64,000 nt of DNA from CAWJKP01 sp963843465 (lineage in GTDB: Bacteria > Planctomycetota > Planctomycetia > Pirellulales > Thermoguttaceae), in NCBI GenBank assembly GCA_963843465.1, contig CAWJKP010000001.1, positions 930,001-994,000 on the forward strand, given 5' to 3'. Every line of letters starts with the position of its first letter. Positions within the stretch are counted from its first letter, which is position 1. The notes beneath the pieces were generated by a model. It was given only the letters and a program-made list of their open reading frames with translations. It had not been told where the DNA came from and did not search any database. Below, piece after piece: positions 42,595 to 51,687 of this stretch. Position numbers and translations under genes: made by a program.

Positions 42595-45508
42595 CGTTGC
42601 CCCTTTCCTGTACGGTTTCTTCCCGCTCGCTCCATCGGTGGTCGGCCAGAATCAAGATTGCTTCCAACCAGGCTAAGCCCCACCAGCCGTATCGACGAAC
42701 CAGTCGCCAGAACCGCTCGGGCACGCCACTGCCCGCACATTCCAAGCCGGTAGTACTGCCAGCGGTCAGCGTCTGGCCATCGAGGGTCAGAGACGCAGTG
42801 GCAGGGTGGGGGTCATCGACCGCGGGGGCGAATGGGCGACATCGGCCGTGGTGGGCGGCGACAAGGTGTAGCACAAGGTCGGGGTCGCCTGCCTCCTGCA
42901 ACAGGCCGGGCGCGCTCTCGATAAGGCGCACCGACAGCAGCTCGTGGCGTCCGCCTTGAGGATAACCAGCTTTTCGTCGTGCAGTCTCTCGGGCGAGAGA
43001 ACTCTGCCAGCGGTCGGATTTGGCCAATGGCTGGCCGACGGTGATCAACCAGGTCGCTGCACCATGCAGCCACGCTTGAAACCGCGGGTCGGCCTTTCCG
43101 AAATCATGGCATTGCGCAGCGCGTACTACGGCCCTTACCGTCTCTGATGGGAAACCACACTTCTCGGCGAACTGTTCAGCCAGACCGGCCATGCCTCGGC
43201 AATGGTCGGTCAAGAGGACTCGCACCGTTGCAGATGCCATGTCGTCCTCATGGGTGAACGTGTCGCTCTCGTACCCCGTGCGCGGCAGGCGTCGTGAGCC
43301 GAGGAGAACCAAGCCGTGCCGCACGCGGCCGCTCCCGAGATCCTGAGCGGGGCAAGGATGCCGATAGAACTGAAGCCGATGATCGCAAGCGAGGGCTTGC
43401 ACGATGGGCCGAACCGCGGCGGGGCAGCCGCCCGCCTCACAGCAGGACCGCAATAGGTCTCGTAGCTCGCAGGCGTCCTCGGGCATTTCCTCAGCCTCCG
43501 CGATTTGCGATAGCCGCGTTCGTGAAGTCGATGCTGGCCACTTGTCAAGTAACGCGGGATGGAGCCGCAGGACCGCCTTGCTGCGTGACAGGGCGTTGGC
43601 CTCATCACCCCGATCAATGCCGAAATCGCCTTCCGGTGCGCCCGGGACGTGTCCGAGGACATTCCAGCCGCCGACACTGGCCGGAAGGACGATGGTATCG
43701 CCCGGTTGGAAGCCGATGGCGTCCTGCACGAGCTTACTATCGTCCAGCCCAAGCCAGCGGAGAGCATGCCGGGGCGGCCCCTTACCCGTGACTTCCTTCT
43801 CGATAGACAGTCCACCTTCAACGTCACACATGGTGGAAAGGGAAGCATCGTCTCCATTCCACCAGTTGCGGAATGCGTGAAGTGGCACCGGCATGCACTC
43901 CGCGGCCGCGGGCGGGCACAAGTCTAGGGCACTTGCCCACGCAGCCCGATTGGGCGCTGCGGGGTCCAGGTCCGCTCGCCAAACGACCTGCACTTCCGGC
44001 GCACCGCGATCTGGACCGTGCAGGAAAAGCGATACGTCGGGGTCGGGGCATGGAACGGGGGAAGTCTGCACCCAGCAGTCCACGTAAGCGGGCAGCATGA
44101 CGGGCGCGTCCGGGGCAGGCGCGTTGAGCCGCTTGAGCAGGCCGGGGTCCGCCTGGACGGCTTCGCCGACCATCTGGTCCAGGGAGGCGATCCCCATGTC
44201 GATCTCGCCATTGGCGGCCTGGCCTTGTAGCCATTTCCAGGTCTCGGGCAGCGCCGAACCGTAGATCGGGTCGTCCTCCTTCGGATTAGCCTGATCCGCG
44301 CGGATCACGATGATCCCTGGCGCACTGGTTCTCAGCCCCAGGCGGTTGAGCCGCCCGAAACGCTGGCGCAGCGCGTCCAGGCTGGCGCATTCCGTGACCA
44401 AGCCCTCGAAGTCGAGATTCGCGCCCACTTCAAGGCACTGGGTGGCAACGACGAACAGAGAGCGGTCGAGCTTTGGCCGCCCCTCCCTGGCCGTGAGCTT
44501 CTCCTTCCAATGGCGCATCGTCTCATCCCGGTCGATTGGCCGCATCCGCCCCGTCAGCAGGACGGCTTCGCAGTTGTGCTTGTCTGCGAGGAGACCATAG
44601 ATCATCTTGGCGGCCGCCACCCGGTTCACGATGATCCCGATGGCCTTGGCTTCGCCATCGGCTAAGGCCAACACCTGCTTGGCGATTTCCTTGGCTAGTC
44701 GCTCCAGGGCTTCGTTGCCCTTGGCATTCCTGACTTCGATGAGTCGAGTCGGTTTCTGGGCTTTGATCCGCGGGCCAAGCTTGCCGTGGGCCAAATCCTC
44801 CGCATCGAGACGTTCCATGTCCGTGGCGGCAATATCCGTCGGCGGGGTCGCCGACATCAGGACCACGGCGAACGGATTCGAGAGCGGCTTCTCCGCACAC
44901 GCGCGGTATCGGGCAATCGACGTTAACGTCTGCCGGAAGGGATTGGCACAGTGGGCCTCGTCGAGGATGATGAGACTGTCGTTTGCGGCAAGCCCCGCGT
45001 GGACCGGCCAGGCATAGCCCGCGCGGAGCCCATAACCACGGAAAAGCAACCGTGATGTCGGGGTGCGAGCCCAGGCATCGTCACGGTAGACGCCCCCGCG
45101 AAGTTGAAAGCATGCCAAAGGCTTCCCGCCGTCGCCGGGCGGCATCAGTTCTAGCAGGCGTTGGGCCACATCCCGAAGGATACCCCGTTCGGCCTCGTTC
45201 AACTTTCTGGCCACGCTGACGGCGTGGTCGAACGCCTCGTCCACAATCACCCGACGATCCACGGTGTAGAAGATTCGGCGCGATGCAGTACGGGGTTTAT
45301 CCTTCGGCCAAGCGGCCTGGCAGGCCAGAGCGAAGACCGCGATGTCGATGCACGCCGTCTTGCCGCTGGCCGTGGGCAACGCCAACGCCAGCGGCCAATC
45401 ACCCTCAGCCACCCGCCGTGCAAGCCGTCGCTGCCAGGGAAACGGATCGTGCCCATCATGGACGGCAGCGAAGAATTCGTCAAAGCGATCAAGCAAAGGG
45501 TCAGTCAT
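42587..45508 (-). CDS. cas3: Cas3 helicase-nuclease, type I-G, HD at C-terminus
   Basis: The ATG at 45508 overlaps the csb2 stop (ATGA) and starts MTDPLLDRFDEFFAAV; a longer open frame upstream is not credible. The product has 973 residues. Walker A (PTASGKT, about 45-51), VDRRVIVDEAF, DEAH (183-186) and helicase C motifs (VATQCLEVGANLDFEGLVTE, then QRFGRLNRLG) form the SF2 helicase. The HD nuclease motif CHDFGK lies near residue 800, after the helicase. A C-terminal HD is the hallmark of I-U/I-G Cas3. It nicks and unwinds target DNA recruited by the effector complex. Confidence 0.93.
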   Translation of the reverse strand: MTDPLLDRFDEFFAAVHDGHDPFPWQRRLARRVAEGDWPLALALPTASGKTACIDIAVFALACQAAWPKDKPRTASRRIFYTVDRRVIVDEAFDHAVSVARKLNEAERGILRDVAQRLLELMPPGDGGKPLACFQLRGGVYRDDAWARTPTSRLLFRGYGLRAGYAWPVHAGLAANDSLIILDEAHCANPFRQTLTSIARYRACAEKPLSNPFAVVLMSATPPTDIAATDMERLDAEDLAHGKLGPRIKAQKPTRLIEVRNAKGNEALERLAKEIAKQVLALADGEAKAIGIIVNRVAAAKMIYGLLADKHNCEAVLLTGRMRPIDRDETMRHWKEKLTAREGRPKLDRSLFVVATQCLEVGANLDFEGLVTECASLDALRQRFGRLNRLGLRTSAPGIIVIRADQANPKEDDPIYGSALPETWKWLQGQAANGEIDMGIASLDQMVGEAVQADPGLLKRLNAPAPDAPVMLPAYVDCWVQTSPVPCPDPDVSLFLHGPDRGAPEVQVVWRADLDPAAPNRAAWASALDLCPPAAAECMPVPLHAFRNWWNGDDASLSTMCDVEGGLSIEKEVTGKGPPRHALRWLGLDDSKLVQDAIGFQPGDTIVLPASVGGWNVLGHVPGAPEGDFGIDRGDEANALSRSKAVLRLHPALLDKWPASTSRTRLSQIAEAEEMPEDACELRDLLRSCCEAGGCPAAVRPIVQALACDHRLQFYRHPCPAQDLGSGRVRHGLVLLGSRRLPRTGYESDTFTHEDDMASATVRVLLTDHCRGMAGLAEQFAEKCGFPSETVRAVVRAAQCHDFGKADPRFQAWLHGAATWLITVGQPLAKSDRWQSSLARETARRKAGYPQGGRHELLSVRLIESAPGLLQEAGDPDLVLHLVAAHHGRCRPFAPAVDDPHPATASLTLDGQTLTAGSTTGLECAGSGVPERFWRLVRRYGWWGLAWLEAILILADHRWSEREETVQERGNDE

Positions 45509-46959
45509 GGTTCTCGACCTCCCATCGGCCGCCAGGGGCGACAAGTTCCATAGCCACGGTAGCGACCGGCGCAGAGCAGGAGCGGCCCACGCACGTCGGC
45601 CTGAAAAGTGATTACCGCGTGGGTCTGGAAACCACGGGACTTCCCGAACTTCGCCGGTAGCGGTGGAAACTGCCGAGCAGGCGGGGCACCCTCGAAGAGC
45701 GACATGGGGGACACCATTACGTCGATTGGACGCGGGAGGCCAATACGCTCGCAGGCCACCTTGATCGTCTCCTCGGCGTCGCCCTCCGTCTTCGGATAGC
45801 GGTCCAGCACGATGGGCGTCACGGTGGCCCATCGCTTCGCAGGCGAACACCAGGTCTCGGACCGCAGCGCGACCGGCCGTTCCTCCCGCTCGTCGGCCTG
45901 GATACGCCACCTGCCCACCGGCCCCAAGGTGAGATCACGCGGCAAGGGCGATCCCAAGGCATCGTAAGAGAAGTCTCTCAGGCAGCGAGCGCGTTCTTCG
46001 GGGCCAACGGCCCGAGGAATAGCCACAGCCACGCCCAGAAGGTGGCCGTCTGCGTGGGCATGGCCAACGTCGGCTAGAGGGAAAAACGCTGCATGAGGGC
46101 ACTCGCTGCGGGTCCGATTCGCCTTATGCCCGCTGATCCACTCTGGCGGCGGATCAGGACTTACGGCCATCACGGCGTCGCGCAGGGTTTGCGTGAGGCG
46201 GAGGGTCGTTTCCAAGGCCAACTGCGGCCCGGCGAGGCGACGGAAGACCACCAGGTCGTCATCAAACACGGAAGCAGGTTGGGGGCAGGGCGCGCTCTCA
46301 AGGATCGGCTTGTCGTAGCCCGACCACATCGACGGCGAGGGGCGGAGCCCTGCCTCAAAACGGGCTGCCAGACTACCGAGACGCCCCCGGCCCGGCACGC
46401 GGAGGCGGTATCGTGAGTTCTGCCGGACCGGCACCAAGGTCGGCGCGGGCGGGCGTTCGTCCACCCATGCCTGGACCAGCGACGCGGAATGCCCGAGGCA
46501 GGTGACCCTGCCGCACAGCTTGGCCAGCGTTTCGCGGCATGTGGGGCTCGGTTGGGCGTCGTTCCAGATGAAGTACGCCCTTTCATCATCGGGAATGGCC
46601 ACGGGGAACTGGCGACCCTGGCGGAGACGGTGCTCGGGTAGCAAGGCAAGGCCCATGCTGAGCTGCTGTGCCGACGCTTGGCCTGCGCGGAATCGCGGCA
46701 TTTCCAGGTCATTCACCGGGACGTAGGAAGTGACGACCGACCGCGGGTGGCTCTCTGAAACAGCGAGGGCAGGAGCTCCTTGTTGCTCCAGCCAGAGCAG
46801 CGACTCGCGTTCCGGCTGGTGGTTGTCCGCCTCGAAGTGCGCAGCCACCAAAGCCATGAAAACCCGATCCGGGTGTGGCGGCCACTCCGGGCGCTCGCGA
46901 TTGGCCGGGTGCGTGGCCATGCTCCAGCCGCAAAGGTAACGAATGCCGATGGCAAACAT
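45505..46959 (-). CDS. csb2: Csb2 (GSU0054 family; Cas5-Cas6-like) of type I-G
   Basis: The product has 484 residues. MFAIGIRYLCGWSMATHPAN, then WPPHPDRVFMALVAAHFEA, is the typical Csb2 start. The C-terminal half has a second ferredoxin-like fold with GPVGRWRIQADEREERPVAL, a glycine-rich HAVITFQADVRGPLLLCAGR and RYRGYG. In type I-G this fusion serves as Cas5 and as the crRNA-processing Cas6. The ATG at 46959 overlaps the csb1 stop (TGATG), and its stop overlaps cas3 (ATGA). Confidence 0.9.
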   Translation of the reverse strand: MFAIGIRYLCGWSMATHPANRERPEWPPHPDRVFMALVAAHFEADNHQPERESLLWLEQQGAPALAVSESHPRSVVTSYVPVNDLEMPRFRAGQASAQQLSMGLALLPEHRLRQGRQFPVAIPDDERAYFIWNDAQPSPTCRETLAKLCGRVTCLGHSASLVQAWVDERPPAPTLVPVRQNSRYRLRVPGRGRLGSLAARFEAGLRPSPSMWSGYDKPILESAPCPQPASVFDDDLVVFRRLAGPQLALETTLRLTQTLRDAVMAVSPDPPPEWISGHKANRTRSECPHAAFFPLADVGHAHADGHLLGVAVAIPRAVGPEERARCLRDFSYDALGSPLPRDLTLGPVGRWRIQADEREERPVALRSETWCSPAKRWATVTPIVLDRYPKTEGDAEETIKVACERIGLPRPIDVMVSPMSLFEGAPPARQFPPLPAKFGKSRGFQTHAVITFQADVRGPLLLCAGRYRGYGTCRPWRPMGGREP

Positions 46960-48199
46960 CAGTCACCCCCCTCTCCGTCCGAGCTGACCTTCGCCGCTAA
47001 ATCCCGGCTCCGGCGAACCAACTCGACGAGCTGAGGCGACGGCTGTAATGGGATCTTATCGTCGTGCCAGGGCAGGCCGACACGCTTGGCCGCTGCCACG
47101 GCCTCGCGATACAGCTCACATGCCTGTTTGCCCGAAAGCGAAAAGGCCACAGCAGGTTCGCCCGGCCCGCCGATCATCTCCCATGCCACCGGCCCCATCG
47201 CATGGAGTTGGCACCGTGATCGCAGATCGTAACCCTGCTCCCTTGTCAGCGCCGCCGCGCACAGCCCCAGAGCTGCCAACACCGTCCGCGCTGCGTGATC
47301 CACGTGATCTTCGGGCTTGCCATTGATCGGGAAACGCAGGCGGCGCAGCGCGGGGAGCGACACGACGGTAGTCTGGATCGCCCTGTCGATGGTGAACCCG
47401 CCGTCGGCAATCGTGGGCGTCACGTTGCCGTGGTTGGCCTCGGATGGCTTGCCATCGGTGCCAAGTTTGACGGGGTTGTTCTTTTCTTGAATCGCCTCTT
47501 CGGGATCGAGCGTCCACCCGCCGCCTCTGGCCTGGTACAAAGGTCCGGCCTGAAGCATGATGCCCAATGGGTCGATCCGGCTGCTCGTTTTCATGCCCGG
47601 CTGGGCATTGATGCCGATTATCTCGGAGACCATCGCGCGGGCGAACTTGGCCCCCGCCCCGCCCTTCGGGCCTGTAGAGTCCCACAGGCCGAACAAGAGT
47701 GCGGTCGGGCACAACTCAAAGAAGCCGTGGCGTTTCGAGGCGTCATGGTGTTCAGCTTCTTGCCGAATGATGACTGCCGGAAGGGCCGGTCTTCGTACCG
47801 ACTGTCGCGGAGGATCGCGTCGGCGATGCGATGCGGGGCCTCCAGGCTCGTGATCTCTCCGACCTCGGTCAGTCCGGCGCTGACAAAGTCAACGCTTATG
47901 ACCGGGAGCGGAATCGGCTTTCGCTCCCAGGCATCCAGAAGCGCCAACTCCATGCGGTTCGTCTGTGACTGCACGGAATCGAGGAGGACGCAGGGCAAGA
48001 CTTCTCCGTTGATCCGGCGTTCCTCTGTAGCGTACTGGCCACCCTCGTAGGTCGGCGGGAAAATCTTGTCGCCCGGCCCGCCTGCCGGTTCCAGTCGCGC
48101 AATACAGCGAAATGCTGCTGCCGTTCCAGCAACGGCTTCCTGAAGCATCGTGAGTGTCAGCGTCTGGTTCGTCTTTTCGGACACGGTGTTCTCTCCCAT
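46959..48199 (-). pseudogene. csb1: Csb1 (GSU0053 family; Cas7) of type I-G, frameshifted
   Basis: The ATG at 48199 starts the N-terminal part (MLQEAVAGTAAAFRCIARLE, then DSVQSQTNRMELALLDAWER and SLEAPHRIADAILRDSRYED) up to TPRNATA at about 47720. There the frame must slip to reach FFELCPTALLFGLWDSTGPK, then GGAGAKFARAMVSEIIGINA and the rest to 46959. One missing base near 47716-47722 explains this. Csb1 is the crRNA backbone subunit, so a true frameshift would disable interference. The gene is the first of the operon. About 413 codons in all. Confidence 0.88.
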
Positions 48200-48471
48200 G
48201 ACAAAAGGATGGTTACAAGGTTCCTAACCGCAAACCGGGTCTCACGGCCAGCGTGCCGCTACAGGCCGTGGGAATATGCGCCCTGGGCTCAAATGGCTCG
48301 TGAAGTTCCATGCGGACCTGATCGTGCCGGTTCGGTAGAAGACCCCGGAATGTCCCGGCATCGCCTTCTACCAGGCCCACGAACGAAAGACCGCCCGAGA
48401 ATTGATCCAGACTTGCGACGAGATCGGGGCAGCACTCTTGACCAAGCCAAAGCCCTGACCCCAAGAGAACA
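48200..48471. other. intergenic with a small coding remnant
   Basis: Divergent promoter region of csb1 and the HD gene. The plus frame near 48365-48455 reads FYQAHERKTARELIQTCDEI and may be the tail of a lost gene. Confidence 0.35.
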
Positions 48472-49068
48472 ATGTCAGAAATCCCCCGCCTCCAGCAGCA
48501 GATCCAATTCCTCACGGAGATTGACCGGCTCAAACGGGTGCTGCGCCGAACGTGGCTCTTGGACCAGTCGCGCTACGAGAACGACGCCGAGCACTCCTGG
48601 CACATCGCCGTGGCGGCCATGCTCTTCCTGGAATACGCCGACGATCCGAAGGTGGACGTGCTGCGGGTCATCAAGATGCTCCTGGTCCACGACCTGGTGG
48701 AGATCGACGCGGGCGACACCTACGCCTATCACGAGAAAGCCTGCTTGGACCAACCCGAGCGGGAACAGAAGGCGGCGGAACGGGTCTTCGGCCTGCTGCC
48801 ACCCGACCAGGTCGCCGAGTTTCGAGGGTTGTGGGAAGAGTTTGAGGCGCGGCAGACACCCGAGGCCCGCTACGCGGCGGCGATGGATCGCTTCCAGCCG
48901 CTGCTGCACAATTACATGACCGGCGGACGCGCATGGTTGGACCACGCCGTCACGTCGGGCCGGGTCTTCGTCCGTAATCGTCCGGTCGGCGAAGGTGCGC
49001 CGTTGCTGGGACAGTATGCCGAGGACCTGATCCGTGACGCGGTGGCGAAGGGCTTCTTAGCCGAGTAG
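48472..49068 (+). CDS. HD-domain phosphohydrolase (YfbR/HDDC2-like)
   Basis: The product has 198 residues. The HD motifs are complete: DAEHSWHIAVAAMLFLEYAD (His), KMLLVHDLVEIDAGDTYAYH (His-Asp and catalytic Glu) and, after the cap, RFQPLLHNY with the final metal-binding pocket shifted to this helix. This matches HDDC2/YfbR-type 5'-deoxynucleotidases, which act on dNMPs. The product could take part in nucleotide clean-up. Start ATG at 48472. Possibly part of the defence neighbourhood, but HD phosphohydrolases are also common housekeeping genes. Confidence 0.85.
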   Translation: MSEIPRLQQQIQFLTEIDRLKRVLRRTWLLDQSRYENDAEHSWHIAVAAMLFLEYADDPKVDVLRVIKMLLVHDLVEIDAGDTYAYHEKACLDQPEREQKAAERVFGLLPPDQVAEFRGLWEEFEARQTPEARYAAAMDRFQPLLHNYMTGGRAWLDHAVTSGRVFVRNRPVGEGAPLLGQYAEDLIRDAVAKGFLAE

Positions 49069-49074
49069 AGCGAC

Positions 49075-49190
49075 TGTCTCAGCAGTTACATTGGCAGTCG
49101 TCCACAGCTCGCGGTACTTGGCCAGGCTGGTCAGCACTCGCAGGTTCTCCAGCACCTGAACCTAGCCGCCGCCGTGCGTGTGGCCGGAAC
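49075..49190 (-). pseudogene. metallophosphoesterase 3' relic
   Basis: The minus frame reads GHTHGGG, an in-frame stop, then VQVLENLRVLTSLAKYREL. Except for the stop it copies the end of the metallophosphoesterase gene at 51688-52500 (GHTHGGGEVQVLENLRVVTG). Confidence 0.6.
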
Positions 49191-49321
49191 TGCTGGAGCT
49201 TCTGCGGCGAAGGGGTACGTTAACTGGGGAAAATGCGAAAGTCGGGCTGGTCCCCAATGGGCCGCTTGTGGTAAAAGTCACCCGCCTTCAACAGCGTTCA
49301 AGGTCTCCGGGATGCCGAGCC

Positions 49322-49726
49322 ATGAAATCTATCGCGTTTGCCCTGCTGGTTGGATACGCCGTGTTCGTCCCGCCGTACACGGTCCATGCTCAAAGTCCGA
49401 ATAGGCTCTATCCAGATCTCCAGCCCCCTACGCTCGTTCCCAGCATCCCCTCGCTTGGACCAACTCCCCAACCCCGAGTCTCACCCGGCGATGAGAAACA
49501 GCCGACTCCACAGCCTCGGCGGGAGTCGCCGACCGATGGGACGCCTACAGGTCCACAGAGTTCCGAAGCAGATCACGCTTCATCGCCGCCCACAGGGGTG
49601 TCATCGGAGCAGGCTCCGTCTGCGGCTCCGGTTCCTCCTCAGCCGGGCACAGGCTTTCCGTGGTGGCCCGTGATTTGCGCCGTTCTGGTCGTCATGCTGG
49701 TATACCAGATGAAGCGCCGGGCCTGA
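49322..49726 (+). CDS. exported Pro/Ser-rich protein with C-terminal membrane anchor
   Basis: The ATG at 49322 begins a signal peptide (MKSIAFALLVGYAVFVPPYT). The middle 80 residues are Pro, Ser, Gln and Thr, without a fold. The end GFPWWPVICAVLVVMLVYQM plus KRRA is a membrane anchor with a basic stop. The layout resembles LPXTG- or PEP-CTERM-like sorting tails, but no canonical sorting motif is present. Function unknown. Confidence 0.5.
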   Translation: MKSIAFALLVGYAVFVPPYTVHAQSPNRLYPDLQPPTLVPSIPSLGPTPQPRVSPGDEKQPTPQPRRESPTDGTPTGPQSSEADHASSPPTGVSSEQAPSAAPVPPQPGTGFPWWPVICAVLVVMLVYQMKRRA

Positions 49727-49895
49727 CCCTCCGACTTGTCCCCCTCCTCCGCTGCGAACAGATCCCGACCAGCGGCCGAAATTTTGTTCGGACAGTCGGG
49801 CGTCAGCCCAGGCCGACGCTTGCCACTTGCCCTCCAGGCGGTAAATTGAGGAAAAGCCAGACCTGGCCCCGGACTTTGATTGAGGATGGACTGAA

Positions 49896-50102
49896 GTGTT
49901 TGATCCCGACTACTGCGAAAAACGCTGCCCGGTCTGCACCAGGGCCAGAAAAGGGAATCGCTTTGCCCGATTCCTCCAGGCCATCGAGACGGTGATTACG
50001 CTCGGTGGGTGCCCCTGGGGACGGGCGAGACAACGGAAGTACGGGGTTCGGCCCGATGAACTGTTACCCCCGAAGGGAAAGCTCGGGAGTAGATCACGAT
50101 GA
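49896..50102 (+). CDS. small CPVC-type zinc-knuckle protein
   Basis: The product has 68 residues; GTG start at 49896. FDPDYCEKRCPVCTRARKGN has three Cys that could bind metal; FARFLQAIETVITLGGCPWG and RARQRKYGVRPDELLPP follow. Its stop overlaps the next start (ATGA), so it is translationally coupled to the DUF423 gene. A tail of a close paralogue survives at 5524. I recall similar small planctomycete proteins, without function. Confidence 0.65.
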   Translation: MFDPDYCEKRCPVCTRARKGNRFARFLQAIETVITLGGCPWGRARQRKYGVRPDELLPPKGKLGSRSR

Positions 50103-50479
50103 ACTGCAACGTGTTCGTTACTATCGGCGGTGTCCTCGCCGCCCTGGCTGTGGGCCTGGGGGCCATCGGTGCCCACGCTCTCAAATCGCAGCTTGCGCCG
50201 GAGCAGCTTGCGACGTTCCATACGGCGGTGCAGTACCAGATGTACCATGCCATCGGCCTCGTGCTCGTCGGCCTACTGAACTTGTACCAACGGAGTCGGT
50301 GGTTCGATTGTGCCGGGTGGTCGATGCTGATCGGCATCATCCTGTTTTCCGGCTTGCTCTATGCGTGGCTGGCTAGCGGACGGCGATTCTTCGTTTACCC
50401 AGTGCCGGTAGGCGGGATTGCGTTCATCATCGGCTGGGTGCTGATGACGATTGGGGCGTTGGGTTTGGGGCAGAAGTGA
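50099..50479 (+). CDS. DUF423 (YgdD) family membrane protein
   Basis: The product has 126 residues. Four membrane segments: MNCNVFVTIGGVLAALAVGL (about 5-25), about 50-65, 72-92 and 98-122. The family signature GAIGAHALKSQLAPEQLATF and YQMYHAIGLVLVGLL is complete, and GWVLMTIGALGL closes the protein. Inner-membrane protein of unknown function, coupled to the preceding Cys-rich protein. Confidence 0.92.
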   Translation: MNCNVFVTIGGVLAALAVGLGAIGAHALKSQLAPEQLATFHTAVQYQMYHAIGLVLVGLLNLYQRSRWFDCAGWSMLIGIILFSGLLYAWLASGRRFFVYPVPVGGIAFIIGWVLMTIGALGLGQK

Positions 50480-50505
50480 AGAGGTAATCCGACCAAGAAA
50501 CACCA

Positions 50506-50538
50506 AACCCCGCCCGCCTCTGCAAGGCGAGCGGGGTT
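50506..50538 (+). terminator. hairpin after the DUF423 gene
   Basis: AACCCCGC (50506-50513) pairs perfectly with GCGGGGTT (50531-50538); inner CGCC/GGCG extends it. It lies 27 bases past the stop, with no T run. Confidence 0.65.
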
Positions 50539-51053
50539 CTGACCCGCACTGGCTGCCCTGGGCCTCGCCGGTTGGTCGGCAAACATGCGACCGGCGCAGT
50601 AGCGGCAGCCCGTAGGCCGCGTCTGGCGGCATTCCCTGTTATCGGTCGGTATTCGTGCCGGGCTTGCCTGATTTGCGGCGTAACCGCAAGGGAAGCGAAA
50701 CTCCTTGCCCAGGCGTCAAGGTCGGCTTGTTTCGCGATTTGGTTTGAGTGGAAACGCTTCAGCGTCCTGGCCTGCGCTATCGTTTCTCAGCTCTCGCGGG
50801 AGCGGTACTTCACCGCCACGTCCCCGTCTTGCTTGGCGTCACTCCAGTCCTTCCAGGGCGTCCTCGAAGCGAAGGCACCGATCCGAGAGTCTGTCCAACG
50901 CCAAGCGGCGTCAACAAGAGGCTTGGTCAGCCACCACGGCAGCGCCGCAGACGCTGACGACTAGGCCAGCAGACTGTTCCCGATTGGGTTTGGGAAGCGG
51001 TTGCCAAGTCTGCTTCGGTTTCCGAGAATAGCCGCGTGGAAGGACGGACGCCG
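50539..51053. other. no gene seen
   Basis: Frames here are short or low complexity; no RNA motif or repeat recognised. It probably contains the cupin promoter. Confidence 0.35.
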
Positions 51054-51380
51054 ATGAACGCAGACAACCTGTTTGACGACATTCCCACCCAGCTTCCCGA
51101 AGAGCTGGCCACCGCGATCCTCCAGGCCGGTAGCTTTCGGATCGAACGCATCGTTTCCCAGGGACACGCTTCTCCACCGGGATTCTGGTACGACCAGGAC
51201 GACAACGAATGGGTCGTGGTCCTGGAAGGCAGTGCGGCCGTAGAGATTGAGGGCGATGCGGAAGCCGTGGTATTGCAGCGAGGCTCGCACCTGAACATCC
51301 CGGCCCACGTGCGACATCGGGTTGCTTGGACAGACCCGCAGGGAAAGACGGTCTGGCTGGCGGTCCATTATGGAGTCTGA
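51054..51380 (+). CDS. single-domain cupin protein
   Basis: The product has 108 residues; the ATG at 51054 follows GGAAGGACGG. FWYDQDDNEWVVVLEGSAAV is cupin motif 1 and LNIPAHVRHRVAWTDPQGKT is motif 2; the metal-ligand set is partial (His in motif 2, Asp/Glu in motif 1). Similar short cupins are common as metal-bound enzymes of unknown substrate. The next gene starts 17 bases downstream. Confidence 0.85.
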   Translation: MNADNLFDDIPTQLPEELATAILQAGSFRIERIVSQGHASPPGFWYDQDDNEWVVVLEGSAAVEIEGDAEAVVLQRGSHLNIPAHVRHRVAWTDPQGKTVWLAVHYGV

Positions 51381-51397
51381 ACGACGGAGACCGCTGA

Positions 51398-51682
51398 ATG
51401 CTCTGCCAACTCTGCCAGTCCGAGGAATCCCACAACTTCCACCACTTCATCCCCCGGACCCTGCACAGCAACAAGTGGTTCAAGAAGCGGTACACGCGGG
51501 AGCAGATGCACGAGGGGATCAACGTCTGCAAGTCGTGTCACCAGGCGATCCACGACCTGGTGCCCGACGAAAAGAAGCTGGGCAGGCATTACAATACCCT
51601 GGACAAGCTGCTGGCCCACTCGGAGATCGGCAAGTACGTCCAATGGAAACGGGAGCGGGCACGCACCGATGAGAAAGGTTGA
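51398..51682 (+). CDS. HNH-nuclease-like small protein
   Basis: The product has 94 residues. MLCQLCQSEESHNFHHFIPR provides a CxxC knuckle and a His-His core; INVCKSCHQAIHDLVPDEKK adds the second CxxC-His. The end reads YNTLDKLLAHSEIGKYVQWK. The order fits HNH/His-Me finger nucleases of the short, solitary type. It may be a DNase or a non-nuclease relative. Likely co-transcribed with the cupin gene. Confidence 0.75.
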   Translation: MLCQLCQSEESHNFHHFIPRTLHSNKWFKKRYTREQMHEGINVCKSCHQAIHDLVPDEKKLGRHYNTLDKLLAHSEIGKYVQWKRERARTDEKG

Positions 51683-51687
51683 CCCGG

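Noticed and set aside
47618..47720. Programmed ribosomal frameshift in csb1
   Set aside because: No slippery heptamer or downstream structure seen, and many other genes here have similar breaks, so an indel is simpler.
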